A stretch of DNA of 47,431 bases from a virus, in the IMG/VR virus record IMGVR_UViG_3300020455_001388, positions 1 to 47,431 of that record, one strand, 5' to 3'. The position numbers and the translations under genes are program-made. Shown in pieces: positions 30,640 to 38,676 of the stretch. How positions within the stretch are numbered: position 1 is the stretch's first letter; each line of letters begins with the position of its first letter. The notes beneath the pieces were generated by a model. The model was given only the letters and a program-made list of their open reading frames with translations. It had not been told where the DNA came from and did not search any database.

Positions 30640-30650
30640 GCGGTTTTTTT
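30632..30650 (+). terminator. Short hairpin with T run at the portal stop
   Basis: CCGC-GTAA-GCGG followed by TTTTTTT. The stem is only four pairs with a GNRA-like loop, so it is at most an attenuator within the structural operon. Confidence 0.45.
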
Positions 30651-30656
30651 GTGCCT

Positions 30657-31937
30657 ATGTTAGAACAACTCGCCAATCAGTTTTTGGCTATGAACGCTAA
30701 GTCAGCTAGAAACCTCGTTGGCTCTCTGTCTCGACTTCAAAAAGGTGGTTTCTCAATCACTGATGATCAAGGAGCTGTTGATGCTACTGAGAAGCCTCGC
30801 ATAAGTACCGCGTCTCTAGGGTATGGCATGAGTGGCCGAAACTACGACTCAAAGCCGTTTCACTTTATTGATGGTATAGCCATTATTCCTGTTATGGGAA
30901 CGCTTGTTCACAAGCTTAGTTATTCAAGTTCATGGGCTACTGGCTACAACGTTATTGTTGGCATGTTCGATGCCGCCAACGCTGATCCTGATGTAGAGGG
31001 CATATTGCTTGCCATTAATTCGCCAGGTGGCACCGTTGCAGGGTGCTTTGACGCCACAGACCACATTGCACAAAACAAGGGTGACAAACCTGTTTGGGCA
31101 ATTTATGACGATATGGCTTGTAGTGGCGCTATGTGTATTGCCAGCGTTGCAGACAAGCGATTAACAACCCAAACCGCCATTAGTGGTTCGGTTGGCGTTG
31201 TTCAGATACATGCCAGCTATCAGGAAATGCTTGCTGAATCAGGCTTGGCGGTCACGCTAATTTATTCTGGTTCTCACAAGGTTGATGGTAACCCTTATAA
31301 AAACCTTCCCGAATCTGTTTATGAAGATTTCAAAACCCAGTGCGACGACTTGCGCCAACAGTTCGCTGCCAAGGTAGCAACAAACATTGGCTTACCTATT
31401 GAAACCGTTCTTGAAACAGAAGCGCAAACCTATACCGGGCAAGCAGCTGTTGATGCTGGCCTAGCTGACGAGTTGGTTAACTCGCACAACATCATTTCAC
31501 ATTTTAAACAACATCTGTCCTCACCGGACAGTTCAACACTACGGAGCGTCACAATGAGTGAACAATCTACTTCGGTGGCAACTGAGTCGGTAACTGCCGG
31601 TGAAGAAGCCCAAGCTGCTACGCCAGCAACCGCTACTACTGAAAATGCGGTAGACCATCAAGCACGTTGCAAAGCCATCATTACGGCTGAAGCTGCAGAG
31701 GGTCGAAAAGACTTAGCGCACCACTTGGCATTTGATACTGATATGTCAGTAGAGCAAGCGTTGGGTGTTTTAGCTAAAGCCCCTCAACAATCAGCAACCG
31801 CTGAACAGGGTAATGCGCTTGATGCTGCAATGGCTAACACTGAGCAACCAAACATCACGGCTGTTGCAGAAGACTCTGAACCTTCAGAGGCAGAACAGTT
31901 CGTTCAATCTTACAAAACAGCTACCGGAGCAAAGTAA
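30657..31937 (+). CDS. Head maturation protease, lambda gpC-like (S49)
   Basis: The S49 peptidase part (about residues 75-285) contains LAINSPGGTVAG, the catalytic Ser segment DMACSGAMCIASVADK, SGSVGVV and the Lys segment GSHKVDGNPY. It matures the prohead by cutting scaffold and portal. The C-terminal 127 residues form the scaffold domain, also made separately from an internal start. I chose the ATG at 30657; a GTG two codons earlier is open too. Confidence 0.92.
   Translation: MLEQLANQFLAMNAKSARNLVGSLSRLQKGGFSITDDQGAVDATEKPRISTASLGYGMSGRNYDSKPFHFIDGIAIIPVMGTLVHKLSYSSSWATGYNVIVGMFDAANADPDVEGILLAINSPGGTVAGCFDATDHIAQNKGDKPVWAIYDDMACSGAMCIASVADKRLTTQTAISGSVGVVQIHASYQEMLAESGLAVTLIYSGSHKVDGNPYKNLPESVYEDFKTQCDDLRQQFAAKVATNIGLPIETVLETEAQTYTGQAAVDAGLADELVNSHNIISHFKQHLSSPDSSTLRSVTMSEQSTSVATESVTAGEEAQAATPATATTENAVDHQARCKAIITAEAAEGRKDLAHHLAFDTDMSVEQALGVLAKAPQQSATAEQGNALDAAMANTEQPNITAVAEDSEPSEAEQFVQSYKTATGAK
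31554..31937 (+). CDS. Nested scaffolding protein, Nu3-like
   Basis: An in-frame ATG inside the protease gene has its own ACGGAG site seven bases upstream. The 127-residue product (MSEQSTSVATESVTAGEEAQ and onward) is acidic, Ala/Glu-rich and helical, like lambda Nu3, which is made the same way from the end of gene C. It would guide shell assembly and be degraded afterwards. Confidence 0.8.
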   Translation: MSEQSTSVATESVTAGEEAQAATPATATTENAVDHQARCKAIITAEAAEGRKDLAHHLAFDTDMSVEQALGVLAKAPQQSATAEQGNALDAAMANTEQPNITAVAEDSEPSEAEQFVQSYKTATGAK

Positions 31938-32297
31938 ATGACTACTGAATCTTACAACTATGATCATCCTGTCTCTGGCAGTGATGAAATCGCTACTACT
32001 AGCGTAACCATCGCGTCTGGTCAGAACCTGCCAGCAAATACCCCGCTTGGTCAAGTTACCGCTACTGGTAAGTTCGTTGAGTGTAACCCTTCAGCTACTA
32101 ACGGTAGCCAAACAGCAGTTTATCTAACTGCACAAGCTGTTGATGCATCTGGCGGCGATACTCAAGCGCAGGTAATTAAGTCGGGAACGTTCGACCCTGA
32201 GCAATTGAACTGGCATGCAAGCTTTGATGCCACTAAAAAATTAACTGCTTTTTTAGGTACACCAATCAGCCTACAAAAACAATCAGCCGTTTTATAA
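31938..32297 (+). CDS. Head decoration protein, lambda gpD-like
   Basis: The 119-residue protein has the gpD pattern: a flexible Ser/Thr start, SGQNLPANTPLGQVTATGKF, AVYLTAQAVDASGGDTQAQV and KSGTFDPEQLNW. Trimers bind the expanded capsid and stabilise it. It begins immediately after the protease stop (TAAATG) and precedes the capsid gene, as in lambda. Confidence 0.92.
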   Translation: MTTESYNYDHPVSGSDEIATTSVTIASGQNLPANTPLGQVTATGKFVECNPSATNGSQTAVYLTAQAVDASGGDTQAQVIKSGTFDPEQLNWHASFDATKKLTAFLGTPISLQKQSAVL

Positions 32298-32309
32298 GGA
32301 GCGCGCACA

Positions 32310-33341
32310 ATGTTTACCCCTCTAGCAACTAGCACAATGCTTTCAATTGTTTCTACAATGGGCAAATTTGATCCGTTTTTTCTGCGCTTGTTCTTTGGCA
32401 GTGTTGTTACATCGCCAGATGAAAGCATTCACTTTGACAAAATCCATGACGATGTAGTTATGGCCCCGTTCGTATCACCAGTTATTGCTGGTAAGGTACA
32501 CAAAGAGAAAGGCGGCGAACTTAAAAAGTTCACTCCCGCTTATGTTAAACCTAAGCACGTAGTTAAGCCCTCGAACAACTTGAAGCGCCGCCCTGGTGAA
32601 TCTTATTTGGGTGAACTAACACCAGCTCAACGCAAGCAAGCAACGGTAGTTGATTTACTTGACCGCCAAGACAAAGCAATTACCGCTCGTGAGGAATGGA
32701 TGGCAGCACAAGCCGTGCTTACTGGCTCTGTTACCGTTGAAGGTGAAGACTATGAAAAGCAAGTAGTTGACTTTGGCCGTAACCCCGAGAACAGCATCAC
32801 TCTAATAGGTGCCGCAAAGTGGGATGCTGTAGATCCTGATACCTATGACCCAACGGACGACATTACTACGTGGGCTGAAAATGCTACTGGTAACATTAAC
32901 ACTATCGTTATGGGTAAAACGGCTTGGGCTAAGTTCTACTCGTTCAAGTCTGTAAAAGACAACTTAGACACTCGCCGAGGCAGCTCTTCAGAAATGGAAA
33001 CGGCAACTAAAGACCTTGGCATGGTAGTTAGCTTTAAAGGTTACTTTGGTGATGTGGCTATTTGGGTTTACATAGGCCAGTACATCGATGCTGAAACAGG
33101 TAACAAGGAATACTATATGCCTGCAGGTAAAATTCTGCTTGGCAACTCGTCTTATGATGGTGTTCGTTGCTACGGTGCTATCCAAGATGTTCGCGCTAAC
33201 GATGAAGGTATTGTTTCTGCTTCTCGCTATCCGAAAAACTGGATGCAAGAAGATCCATCGGTTGAGTACATTATGACGCAATCAGCGCCACTTATGGTTA
33301 CGCCTGATCCAAACGCGTTCGTTGATGTAACAGTCCTTTAA
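32310..33341 (+). CDS. Major capsid protein, lambda gpE-like
   Basis: The 343-residue protein has the family length and marks: an N-terminal hydrophobic FDPFFLRLFFGS, HDDVVMAPFVSPVIAGKVHK, GELTPAQRKQATVVDLLDRQ and VTPDPNAFVDV at the end. It builds the icosahedral head in the HK97 fold. A GGAGCG site precedes the ATG. Confidence 0.95.
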   Translation: MFTPLATSTMLSIVSTMGKFDPFFLRLFFGSVVTSPDESIHFDKIHDDVVMAPFVSPVIAGKVHKEKGGELKKFTPAYVKPKHVVKPSNNLKRRPGESYLGELTPAQRKQATVVDLLDRQDKAITAREEWMAAQAVLTGSVTVEGEDYEKQVVDFGRNPENSITLIGAAKWDAVDPDTYDPTDDITTWAENATGNINTIVMGKTAWAKFYSFKSVKDNLDTRRGSSSEMETATKDLGMVVSFKGYFGDVAIWVYIGQYIDAETGNKEYYMPAGKILLGNSSYDGVRCYGAIQDVRANDEGIVSASRYPKNWMQEDPSVEYIMTQSAPLMVTPDPNAFVDVTVL

Positions 33342-33381
33342 TTCTTCAATTGGGCGGGTTTACCCCGCCTAAAGGATATTT

Positions 33382-33621
33382 ATGGCTACTCAAACAGCAA
33401 AGCAAAAAGCGGCTACAGCTAAAGATGCTAATAGCACAGCCGCAAAAGTTACAACTGAAAGCAAGATGGAAGTTTCCCTTTCTAAAACTGTTCAGCTTGT
33501 ACCAGGTGCAGAACCTCTTAAGCCCGGTTCACACTCGCTTATAGAATCTGTAGCTAACGACTTAATTGAATCTGGTTTGGCCGTTAGCAAAGAAACAGCA
33601 AAAAGCGAAGACGAAGAGTAA
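33382..33621 (+). CDS. Small protein in the gpFI position
   Basis: The 79-residue protein has an Ala/Lys/Thr-rich start (TAKQKAATAKDANSTAAKV), a beta segment VSLSKTVQLVPGAEPLKPGS, and an acidic end KSEDEE. It lies between capsid and FII-like genes where lambda has gpFI, which aids terminase-prohead interaction. Sequence similarity to gpFI itself is not evident. Confidence 0.6.
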   Translation: MATQTAKQKAATAKDANSTAAKVTTESKMEVSLSKTVQLVPGAEPLKPGSHSLIESVANDLIESGLAVSKETAKSEDEE

Positions 33622-33623
33622 AC

Positions 33624-33914
33624 ATGGACGAGATAGATCGCTTACTTAACGATGCCTGCAGCGATGTAATTGAGCATCTAGGAAATACTGTTTTCGTTGA
33701 TGGTGTAAAACTAAAATGCACCATCGAGGATGAGCAGTTTGAAGATGAAAGCGGCTATCGACGTGAAGTTTTGCTCAGCTTCAATAAAAATGACGCACCC
33801 TTGCTTAAAAAGGGTGCGTCCGTTGTTTGCAGAGGCCAAAATTTTGTTATTGGTCGAATCCCGAGAGAAGACTTTGACGATCCTTTTTACACAGTGGAAC
33901 TAAAGCGTGCATAA
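33624..33914 (+). CDS. Head-tail attachment protein, gpFII-like
   Basis: The 96-residue protein contains IEDEQFEDESGYRREVLLSF and a beta-rich end (VVCRGQNFVIGRIPREDFDD), which matches the phage head-tail attachment group of lambda FII. It connects the portal-gpW neck to the tail. It overlaps the next gene by eight bases. Confidence 0.75.
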   Translation: MDEIDRLLNDACSDVIEHLGNTVFVDGVKLKCTIEDEQFEDESGYRREVLLSFNKNDAPLLKKGASVVCRGQNFVIGRIPREDFDDPFYTVELKRA

Positions 33915-34338
33915 AGCCAGAGAGATAATTAACAGATTTCACGAGCAGTTACTTTTCTTAAAAGAGGGGTATGTTGCTGATGTTGTGAAAACCGATATCG
34001 ATACAGAACAAGAATTTCCACTTGTTTCTGTATTAATGGGCCCAGACACACGCGAGGAACTAACAAAGGAAATGTACCAGCACCAACTGACGCTTTATAC
34101 AGATATAAGCGTTCGTGTTGGTAAAGATAGCTTGTATGAAGCCATGCTGGATATACGAGAGCAAATCGAACTGAGGGTTTTGCAGATGCAGAAGCTTGAT
34201 TTGGATTTCGTTTTTAGAATTACATTTCAAAACATGGGTGAACCGGAATACAACGGCGAAGGTGTTGATTACACCTGTAAAACCCGGTTGGAATTCATGG
34301 TTGAATATTTCAGCCAGCACGATAACCCAAGCGCTTAA
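33907..34338 (+). CDS. Tail terminator, gpU-like
   Basis: The 143-residue protein starts with GTG. It has the alpha-beta pattern of tail terminators (REIINRFHEQLLFLKEGYVA, then QLTLYTDISVRVGKD and LYEAMLDIREQIELRVL). These cap the tail tube and bind the head. A gpZ gene would be expected before it in lambda but is missing here. A terminator follows. Confidence 0.75.
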   Translation: MHKAREIINRFHEQLLFLKEGYVADVVKTDIDTEQEFPLVSVLMGPDTREELTKEMYQHQLTLYTDISVRVGKDSLYEAMLDIREQIELRVLQMQKLDLDFVFRITFQNMGEPEYNGEGVDYTCKTRLEFMVEYFSQHDNPSA

Positions 34339-34357
34339 CTAACTTTCAACTTATTCT

Positions 34358-34386
34358 AAGCCCTGCTATTTAGCGGGGCTTTTTTA
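34358..34386 (+). terminator. Terminator between head and tail genes
   Basis: AAGCCC plus GC pairs with GC plus GGGCTT around loop TATTTA, followed by six T. It resembles the terminator at 24312-24344. It lies inside the late operon, so antitermination or a new promoter must serve the tail genes. Confidence 0.8.
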
Positions 34387-34406
34387 TACCTAAAAGGGGA
34401 ACGCTA

Positions 34407-34814
34407 ATGGCTGGTGAATTAAACGGCACTCAGGTATTAATCAAACGCGGTACATCTACCATTGTGGGCCAGATGGAATGCACCTTAACTTTCAACGGTA
34501 CGCCAATTGATATTAGTAACAAGTCACACCAAGACTGGGTAGCGTTGCTTTCTGGTGAACTGGCAGGTAAGCAGCTACAAGTTGCAGGTACTTTAGTTTA
34601 CAACAGCGATGCTTCTTATAAGCAAGTTCGCGCTGATGCGATAACCGGCACGCAGGCCGATTACTCTATTGTTTACGGTGATACGGGTGAAGCGTTCTCG
34701 TGCAAAATGGTGCCAACCGGGCTTTCTGATGCATTACCCATGGGTGACAAGGTAACTACCTCACTTACGTTCCTTTCTAGCGAAGAAGTTTCACATACGG
34801 CGGCATCAGCATAA
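34407..34814 (+). CDS. Major tail tube protein, copy 1
   Basis: The 135-residue protein contains IVGQMECTLTFNGTPIDISN, AGKQLQVAGTLVYNSDASYK and ADYSIVYGDTGEAF, the pattern of TP901-1-type (Phage_tail_2) tail tube proteins. Hexamers stack to form the tail tube. AAAAGGGGAA precedes the ATG. A clear paralogue follows at once and a third occurs at 40964-41443. Confidence 0.88.
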   Translation: MAGELNGTQVLIKRGTSTIVGQMECTLTFNGTPIDISNKSHQDWVALLSGELAGKQLQVAGTLVYNSDASYKQVRADAITGTQADYSIVYGDTGEAFSCKMVPTGLSDALPMGDKVTTSLTFLSSEEVSHTAASA

Positions 34815-35221
34815 TGAGCAATGAAGCAAACGGTACCCGCTGCTTGCTTTACCGCTTCACTGGCACCGAAGACGCGGTAATAGTGGGTCAGTTGGAACTG
34901 ACATCAACATTCAATGGCACCCCCATCGAAATCACACACAAGTCACACAATGACTTTGTAACTCTGATGGATGCCAACCAATCAACAAAAGGCCGCACAA
35001 TTACCGCCAATATTGTTTACAGCAATGATGCCGAATACAAGCTGCTTCGTGCTAATAGCCTGGCGGGCAACATTGACGAGTACATGCTGGATTATGGTAC
35101 TGGCTTAGTTGCAGATCAGATTCGCTTTAATGGTATTCCTAATGCGCCATCTGATACAGCCCCCGTTGGTGACAAGGTAACAAGTTCTATCTCTATTCTA
35201 TCAGTGGGCGAGGATATCTGA
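34814..35221 (+). CDS. Tail tube protein paralogue, copy 2
   Basis: This 135-residue protein has the same order of motifs as its upstream neighbour: IVGQLELTSTFNGTPIEITH, TITANIVYSNDAEYKLLRA and a closing DTAPVGDKVTSSISILS. The ATG overlaps the previous stop (TAATG). Two tandem tube genes may give a mixed tube or one may form a special ring. Its stop overlaps the next ATG. Confidence 0.85.
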   Translation: MSNEANGTRCLLYRFTGTEDAVIVGQLELTSTFNGTPIEITHKSHNDFVTLMDANQSTKGRTITANIVYSNDAEYKLLRANSLAGNIDEYMLDYGTGLVADQIRFNGIPNAPSDTAPVGDKVTSSISILSVGEDI

Positions 35222-35634
35222 TGGAACTTAGGCTTTGCTATAAAACATACCCGTTTAAGATGAACTTGGCCGCCATGCGCCAGTTTAAAACCAAAACGAA
35301 TAAAGATCTGTGGTTTACGCTGGTTTCATTCCTTGAAACCTACATCGCAAATCAATCTAAACCCACTATTACGCTGATGCGCGCACTTTATCAGTGCGTT
35401 GACTTTGAAACCGCTTCTGAAGCGTTTCATGCGTTGGTGAAACAAGGTGATAGTTCTATTGAATTAGAGCAAATCCAAGACGCCATGTTTAGAGTAGGTT
35501 GGCGCCCAGTTGAAGATGAAGACAGCGAATTCATTCAACCATGGCCGCTTATTTTGGTTGATGTAGCCAACGAGATAGATCAAGAGTTTCGCGCCACTGT
35601 CAGCGACATAAAAAAAAAGGAACAAACTGGATAG
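35221..35634 (+). CDS. Tail assembly chaperone, gpG-like
   Basis: The 137-residue protein (MELRLCYKTYPFKMNLAAMR onward) is mainly helical and sits between tube and tape-measure genes, the place of lambda G. Such chaperones coat the tape measure before tube assembly. Near its end lies the heptamer A AAA AAG, where a -1 shift extends the protein into the following 82 codons. Its zero-frame stop is at 35632-35634. Confidence 0.82.
   Translation: MELRLCYKTYPFKMNLAAMRQFKTKTNKDLWFTLVSFLETYIANQSKPTITLMRALYQCVDFETASEAFHALVKQGDSSIELEQIQDAMFRVGWRPVEDEDSEFIQPWPLILVDVANEIDQEFRATVSDIKKKEQTG
35613..35619 (+). promoter_or_regulatory. Programmed -1 frameshift site A AAA AAG
   Basis: In the zero frame the codons are AAA (35614-35616) and AAG (35617-35619) preceded by A, the highly efficient dnaX-type slippery heptamer. 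It lies inside a run of nine A (35610-35618), five codons before the zero-frame stop. The -1 frame stays open to 35867. Confidence 0.85.
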
Positions 35635-35867
35635 CGCTTCCAAAGTCTAGTTCGGTTCAACCTTTTACTGTCGATTATTGGGCTTTCTATAAAGAGCTCG
35701 TTACCAAGCTTAAGATTTCCCCAACAGAGGCTTGGTTGCTCGACTATCCAGAATTACACCATCTTCTCAACCTTGGCGAAACCGCTAACTCAGGTGATGT
35801 TTCAATGATGATTAACGCAGAACGGCGGGCTAATGGCGCCCGTGATGATAGGTATTTAATTAAATGA
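35619..35867 (+). CDS. T part of the G-T frameshift chaperone
   Basis: After the -1 shift 82 codons follow (starting GTNWIALPKSSSVQPFTVDY and ending DDRYLIK), giving a fusion of 215 residues with the G part. The segment has no start codon of its own, and without the shift it would be a gap of 230 bases in a packed operon. In lambda the T part binds the tube protein. The stop overlaps the tape-measure ATG as ATGA, which is the usual coupling. Confidence 0.82.
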   Translation, partial: GTNWIALPKSSSVQPFTVDYWAFYKELVTKLKISPTEAWLLDYPELHHLLNLGETANSGDVSMMINAERRANGARDDRYLIK

Positions 35868-37948
35868 GTACAGAAAAGTTCTTATTTGAAATTGCTGCAG
35901 ATACCAAAGCGTTACGTGAAGAACTATCAACCGGCAAAGCCAGCGTTAAGAAGTTCAAAAACGAATCTGATGGCATGCTGGGCAACTTGGAAAGCCTAAA
36001 AGCCCCCTTATCTGCCGTTGCTACTGGCGTGGCCGCGGTAACAACAGCCGTTGTTGCTGGTACGTCTGCGTTAGTTTCCTATGCTGCAGCGCAAGGGCGA
36101 ACTATTCAAGAAACTGAAACCATGGCAAACATTGCCGGGTTAACGGTTGAAGAATTTAAACGCCTTTCTTTTGTGTTCGGTACCGTTGGTATCGATGGCG
36201 AAAAGTTCGGCGATATTATGAAAGACACCCAAGAGAAAGTGGGTGATTTTCTCGCTACGGGCGGCGGCGCTTTTCAAGACTTTGCTGATGTAATGGGCTA
36301 CACCTCGAAAGAGGCGCAAGAATTAGCCGGCGAATTCGAAACCATGAGCGGTCAAGATGTACTGCAAGAAATGGTTAACCGCATGGATGCTGCAGGCAAA
36401 AGCACTCAGCAAATGAGTTTCGCCCTCGAGGGAATGGCATCAGATACTACTGCGCTAATTCCGCTGTTGCGTGATGGCGGTGAAGCTGCACAAGATTTGG
36501 CAGATACGTTCGATTCAATCAATGTAGAGTTATCAGAAGAAGAACGCGCTCAGTTTGCCGCCCTGGCAAATAACGTAGATTTAGCCCAAGGCGCTTTCGT
36601 TAACTTCCTAAACAACGCAATCGCCCCCTTCCTACCCGCCATCAATGAAGCCACCAAAGCTCTCGCTGAATTCTTTGCTGCCCGTCAAACGGGAATGGAC
36701 TTAGACAGAATAATTGATGAGCACTCATTAGCCGATCAGGTTACATCTTTAGAAGAACTCGAAAAGCTTCAAAAGTTGTTGAATGAGGAAGTTGAAACCT
36801 ACGAGAACCTAACGCATCACGGTCGATCGGGCAAGGTCAACAAAGAACGGCTTAAAGAACTGAAAGATACGCTCCCTGTATTGGAAGCCAGAAAACAGGC
36901 AATAGAGGAAGAAAACGAAGCAACGCAGCGCGCACTAGATTTAGAGTCTAAAAAAGGTAATTTGAAATCTGAGCGCACATCTGGTGCCGACTCTATCAAG
37001 TTAGAGGAACAGCTTTTAAATGAACTAAAAGCGGTTGAAGATGCAAATAAAAGCGAACTTCAATTACTGCAAGATCAAAAAAACGCCCGTTTAGCCATTC
37101 TCGAAAGCATGTACGAGGATGAAAAGAACCTAACTAAAGAAAAGTTAGATGAAAAAAACGCCATGAAAATGGCGATAGAAGCCGACTATTTAGCGCAGTC
37201 GCGTGAATTAGCCCAAACGGAAGAGCAGGCAAAGATTGATGCGGCGGTAACCGAATCAGAAACGTTAAAAGAGCTACTCGATGAAAAGCTAATTTCTCAA
37301 GAAGAATACCAGGCTAAGCTAAAAGAAATTATTGCGGCTTATTCGCCTGAGTCAGTTGACCCAGAAGCGCTTGAAGAAAAAAACCAAGCTGAATTGGAAT
37401 CATTAAACGAGAAGCTTGAAAACCAGCTTATCTCATATGAAGACTATTTCACTAAACTTGGTGCGCTCAGCAAAAAGGACTCAGCCGACAAAAAGAAGAA
37501 AACAGAACTAGAAAACTTCTGGTCAGAGTCATCGGTTAAAAGTCAAATAGATGATGGCACTGCGTTGCTCTCCGCATTAGGTAATAACAGTAAAACTGCT
37601 CACAAAATAAAGCAAGGTTTAGCAGCGGGAAACACTGTAATGACCACCGCCGAAAATATAGCCGAACAGTTTCCCAACCCTGCTGGTATGGCATCGGCCG
37701 CCCTAGTTGGTGCCACACAGTTAGCTACTATAATGTCTTCGACTCCAGACGGAGGTGGAACAATAACCACGCCGTCTGCCACTGCCAATGAGGCCCCTGT
37801 TGAAAACTATAGCGACCAAGGCACATCAGTTACCGATATTTCGGGTGATGATATTTCTACCCAACGCATGATCATTGAATTCAGTGATGAAGCCGTTGAA
37901 GTGGTCGGCCGCCACATCAAGAAAGCGGAAAGTGAGAGGCGCATTTAA
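35864..37948 (+). CDS. Tape measure protein
   Basis: The 694-residue protein sets tail length and is ejected with the DNA. It has a hydrophobic Ala/Val-rich stretch near residues 48-76 (ATGVAAVTTAVVAGTSALVS), a long charged coiled-coil region (about 285-480) and a second hydrophobic stretch near 590-630. With about 0.15 nm per residue the tail would be roughly 100 nm, shorter than that of lambda; this is an estimate from the family rule. Confidence 0.92.
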   Translation: MSTEKFLFEIAADTKALREELSTGKASVKKFKNESDGMLGNLESLKAPLSAVATGVAAVTTAVVAGTSALVSYAAAQGRTIQETETMANIAGLTVEEFKRLSFVFGTVGIDGEKFGDIMKDTQEKVGDFLATGGGAFQDFADVMGYTSKEAQELAGEFETMSGQDVLQEMVNRMDAAGKSTQQMSFALEGMASDTTALIPLLRDGGEAAQDLADTFDSINVELSEEERAQFAALANNVDLAQGAFVNFLNNAIAPFLPAINEATKALAEFFAARQTGMDLDRIIDEHSLADQVTSLEELEKLQKLLNEEVETYENLTHHGRSGKVNKERLKELKDTLPVLEARKQAIEEENEATQRALDLESKKGNLKSERTSGADSIKLEEQLLNELKAVEDANKSELQLLQDQKNARLAILESMYEDEKNLTKEKLDEKNAMKMAIEADYLAQSRELAQTEEQAKIDAAVTESETLKELLDEKLISQEEYQAKLKEIIAAYSPESVDPEALEEKNQAELESLNEKLENQLISYEDYFTKLGALSKKDSADKKKKTELENFWSESSVKSQIDDGTALLSALGNNSKTAHKIKQGLAAGNTVMTTAENIAEQFPNPAGMASAALVGATQLATIMSSTPDGGGTITTPSATANEAPVENYSDQGTSVTDISGDDISTQRMIIEFSDEAVEVVGRHIKKAESERRI

Positions 37949-38676
37949 TGATCATCAGTAAAACTAACATTATTGCGTCTAACAGTATTGTTCTTGAATC
38001 AGGTTCATTGAGCAGCGGTGAACTATCAAATTTGCAGGACCCAGACTTTTCACGCGTAGTCAGTAGTTCATCTAGTACATTCTCATTCACATTTGATACC
38101 GTGGGTTCGTGCGAGTATGTAGCGCTCCATGGGCTCAACTTGCAAATTGGTAATACAGTTACGTTAACTGGTACGTCGTTCACCCGCTCATTCACTGTCA
38201 CTCGCCCCATTAAAAATTTGGTTTTCTACATAGGTGTGGCCACAACGCTAAATGATTTAACTGTAGAGATTACGGGTACAGGCACCAAAACAATTAGCTA
38301 CATGCAGGCAGGCTTGGTTAGCCACATTGCGTGGGGAACGAATGCCGGACAAAGCCTTTATTATCTGGGTAGCAACGTTACAAATCGTGTTACTGCAAAT
38401 GATGCCGGGTTTCCGGTTAAACGCGTGCAAGAAACTATTGCGCCTAAGCTAAGCCTAACATTTAGAAATATGTATAAAGACTGGGCCCGAACTGACCTGC
38501 AAGAGATATTCGATCTATACAATAATACGGGCGTGCTTTCTCAGCTGGATTACGAAGAAGAAAACAGACCTGAAGAGTCGTGCGCCCTTTTTGAATTATC
38601 CAGTTCAAAAGTGGCCACTCATTCGCAAACCACAACATTAGTTGATATTTCGCTATCGTTCAGGATTGTTGCATGA
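37948..38676 (+). CDS. Distal tail protein candidate
   Basis: The 242-residue beta-rich protein (starting MIISKTNIIASNSIVLESGS) follows the tape measure, the place of distal tail or gpM/L-like proteins. Residues 30-100 look like a beta-sandwich and the C-terminal part contains MYKDWARTDLQEIFDLY. The ATG overlaps the tape-measure stop. No direct family match by eye, so the call rests on order and fold-like pattern. Confidence 0.6.
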   Translation: MIISKTNIIASNSIVLESGSLSSGELSNLQDPDFSRVVSSSSSTFSFTFDTVGSCEYVALHGLNLQIGNTVTLTGTSFTRSFTVTRPIKNLVFYIGVATTLNDLTVEITGTGTKTISYMQAGLVSHIAWGTNAGQSLYYLGSNVTNRVTANDAGFPVKRVQETIAPKLSLTFRNMYKDWARTDLQEIFDLYNNTGVLSQLDYEEENRPEESCALFELSSSKVATHSQTTTLVDISLSFRIVA

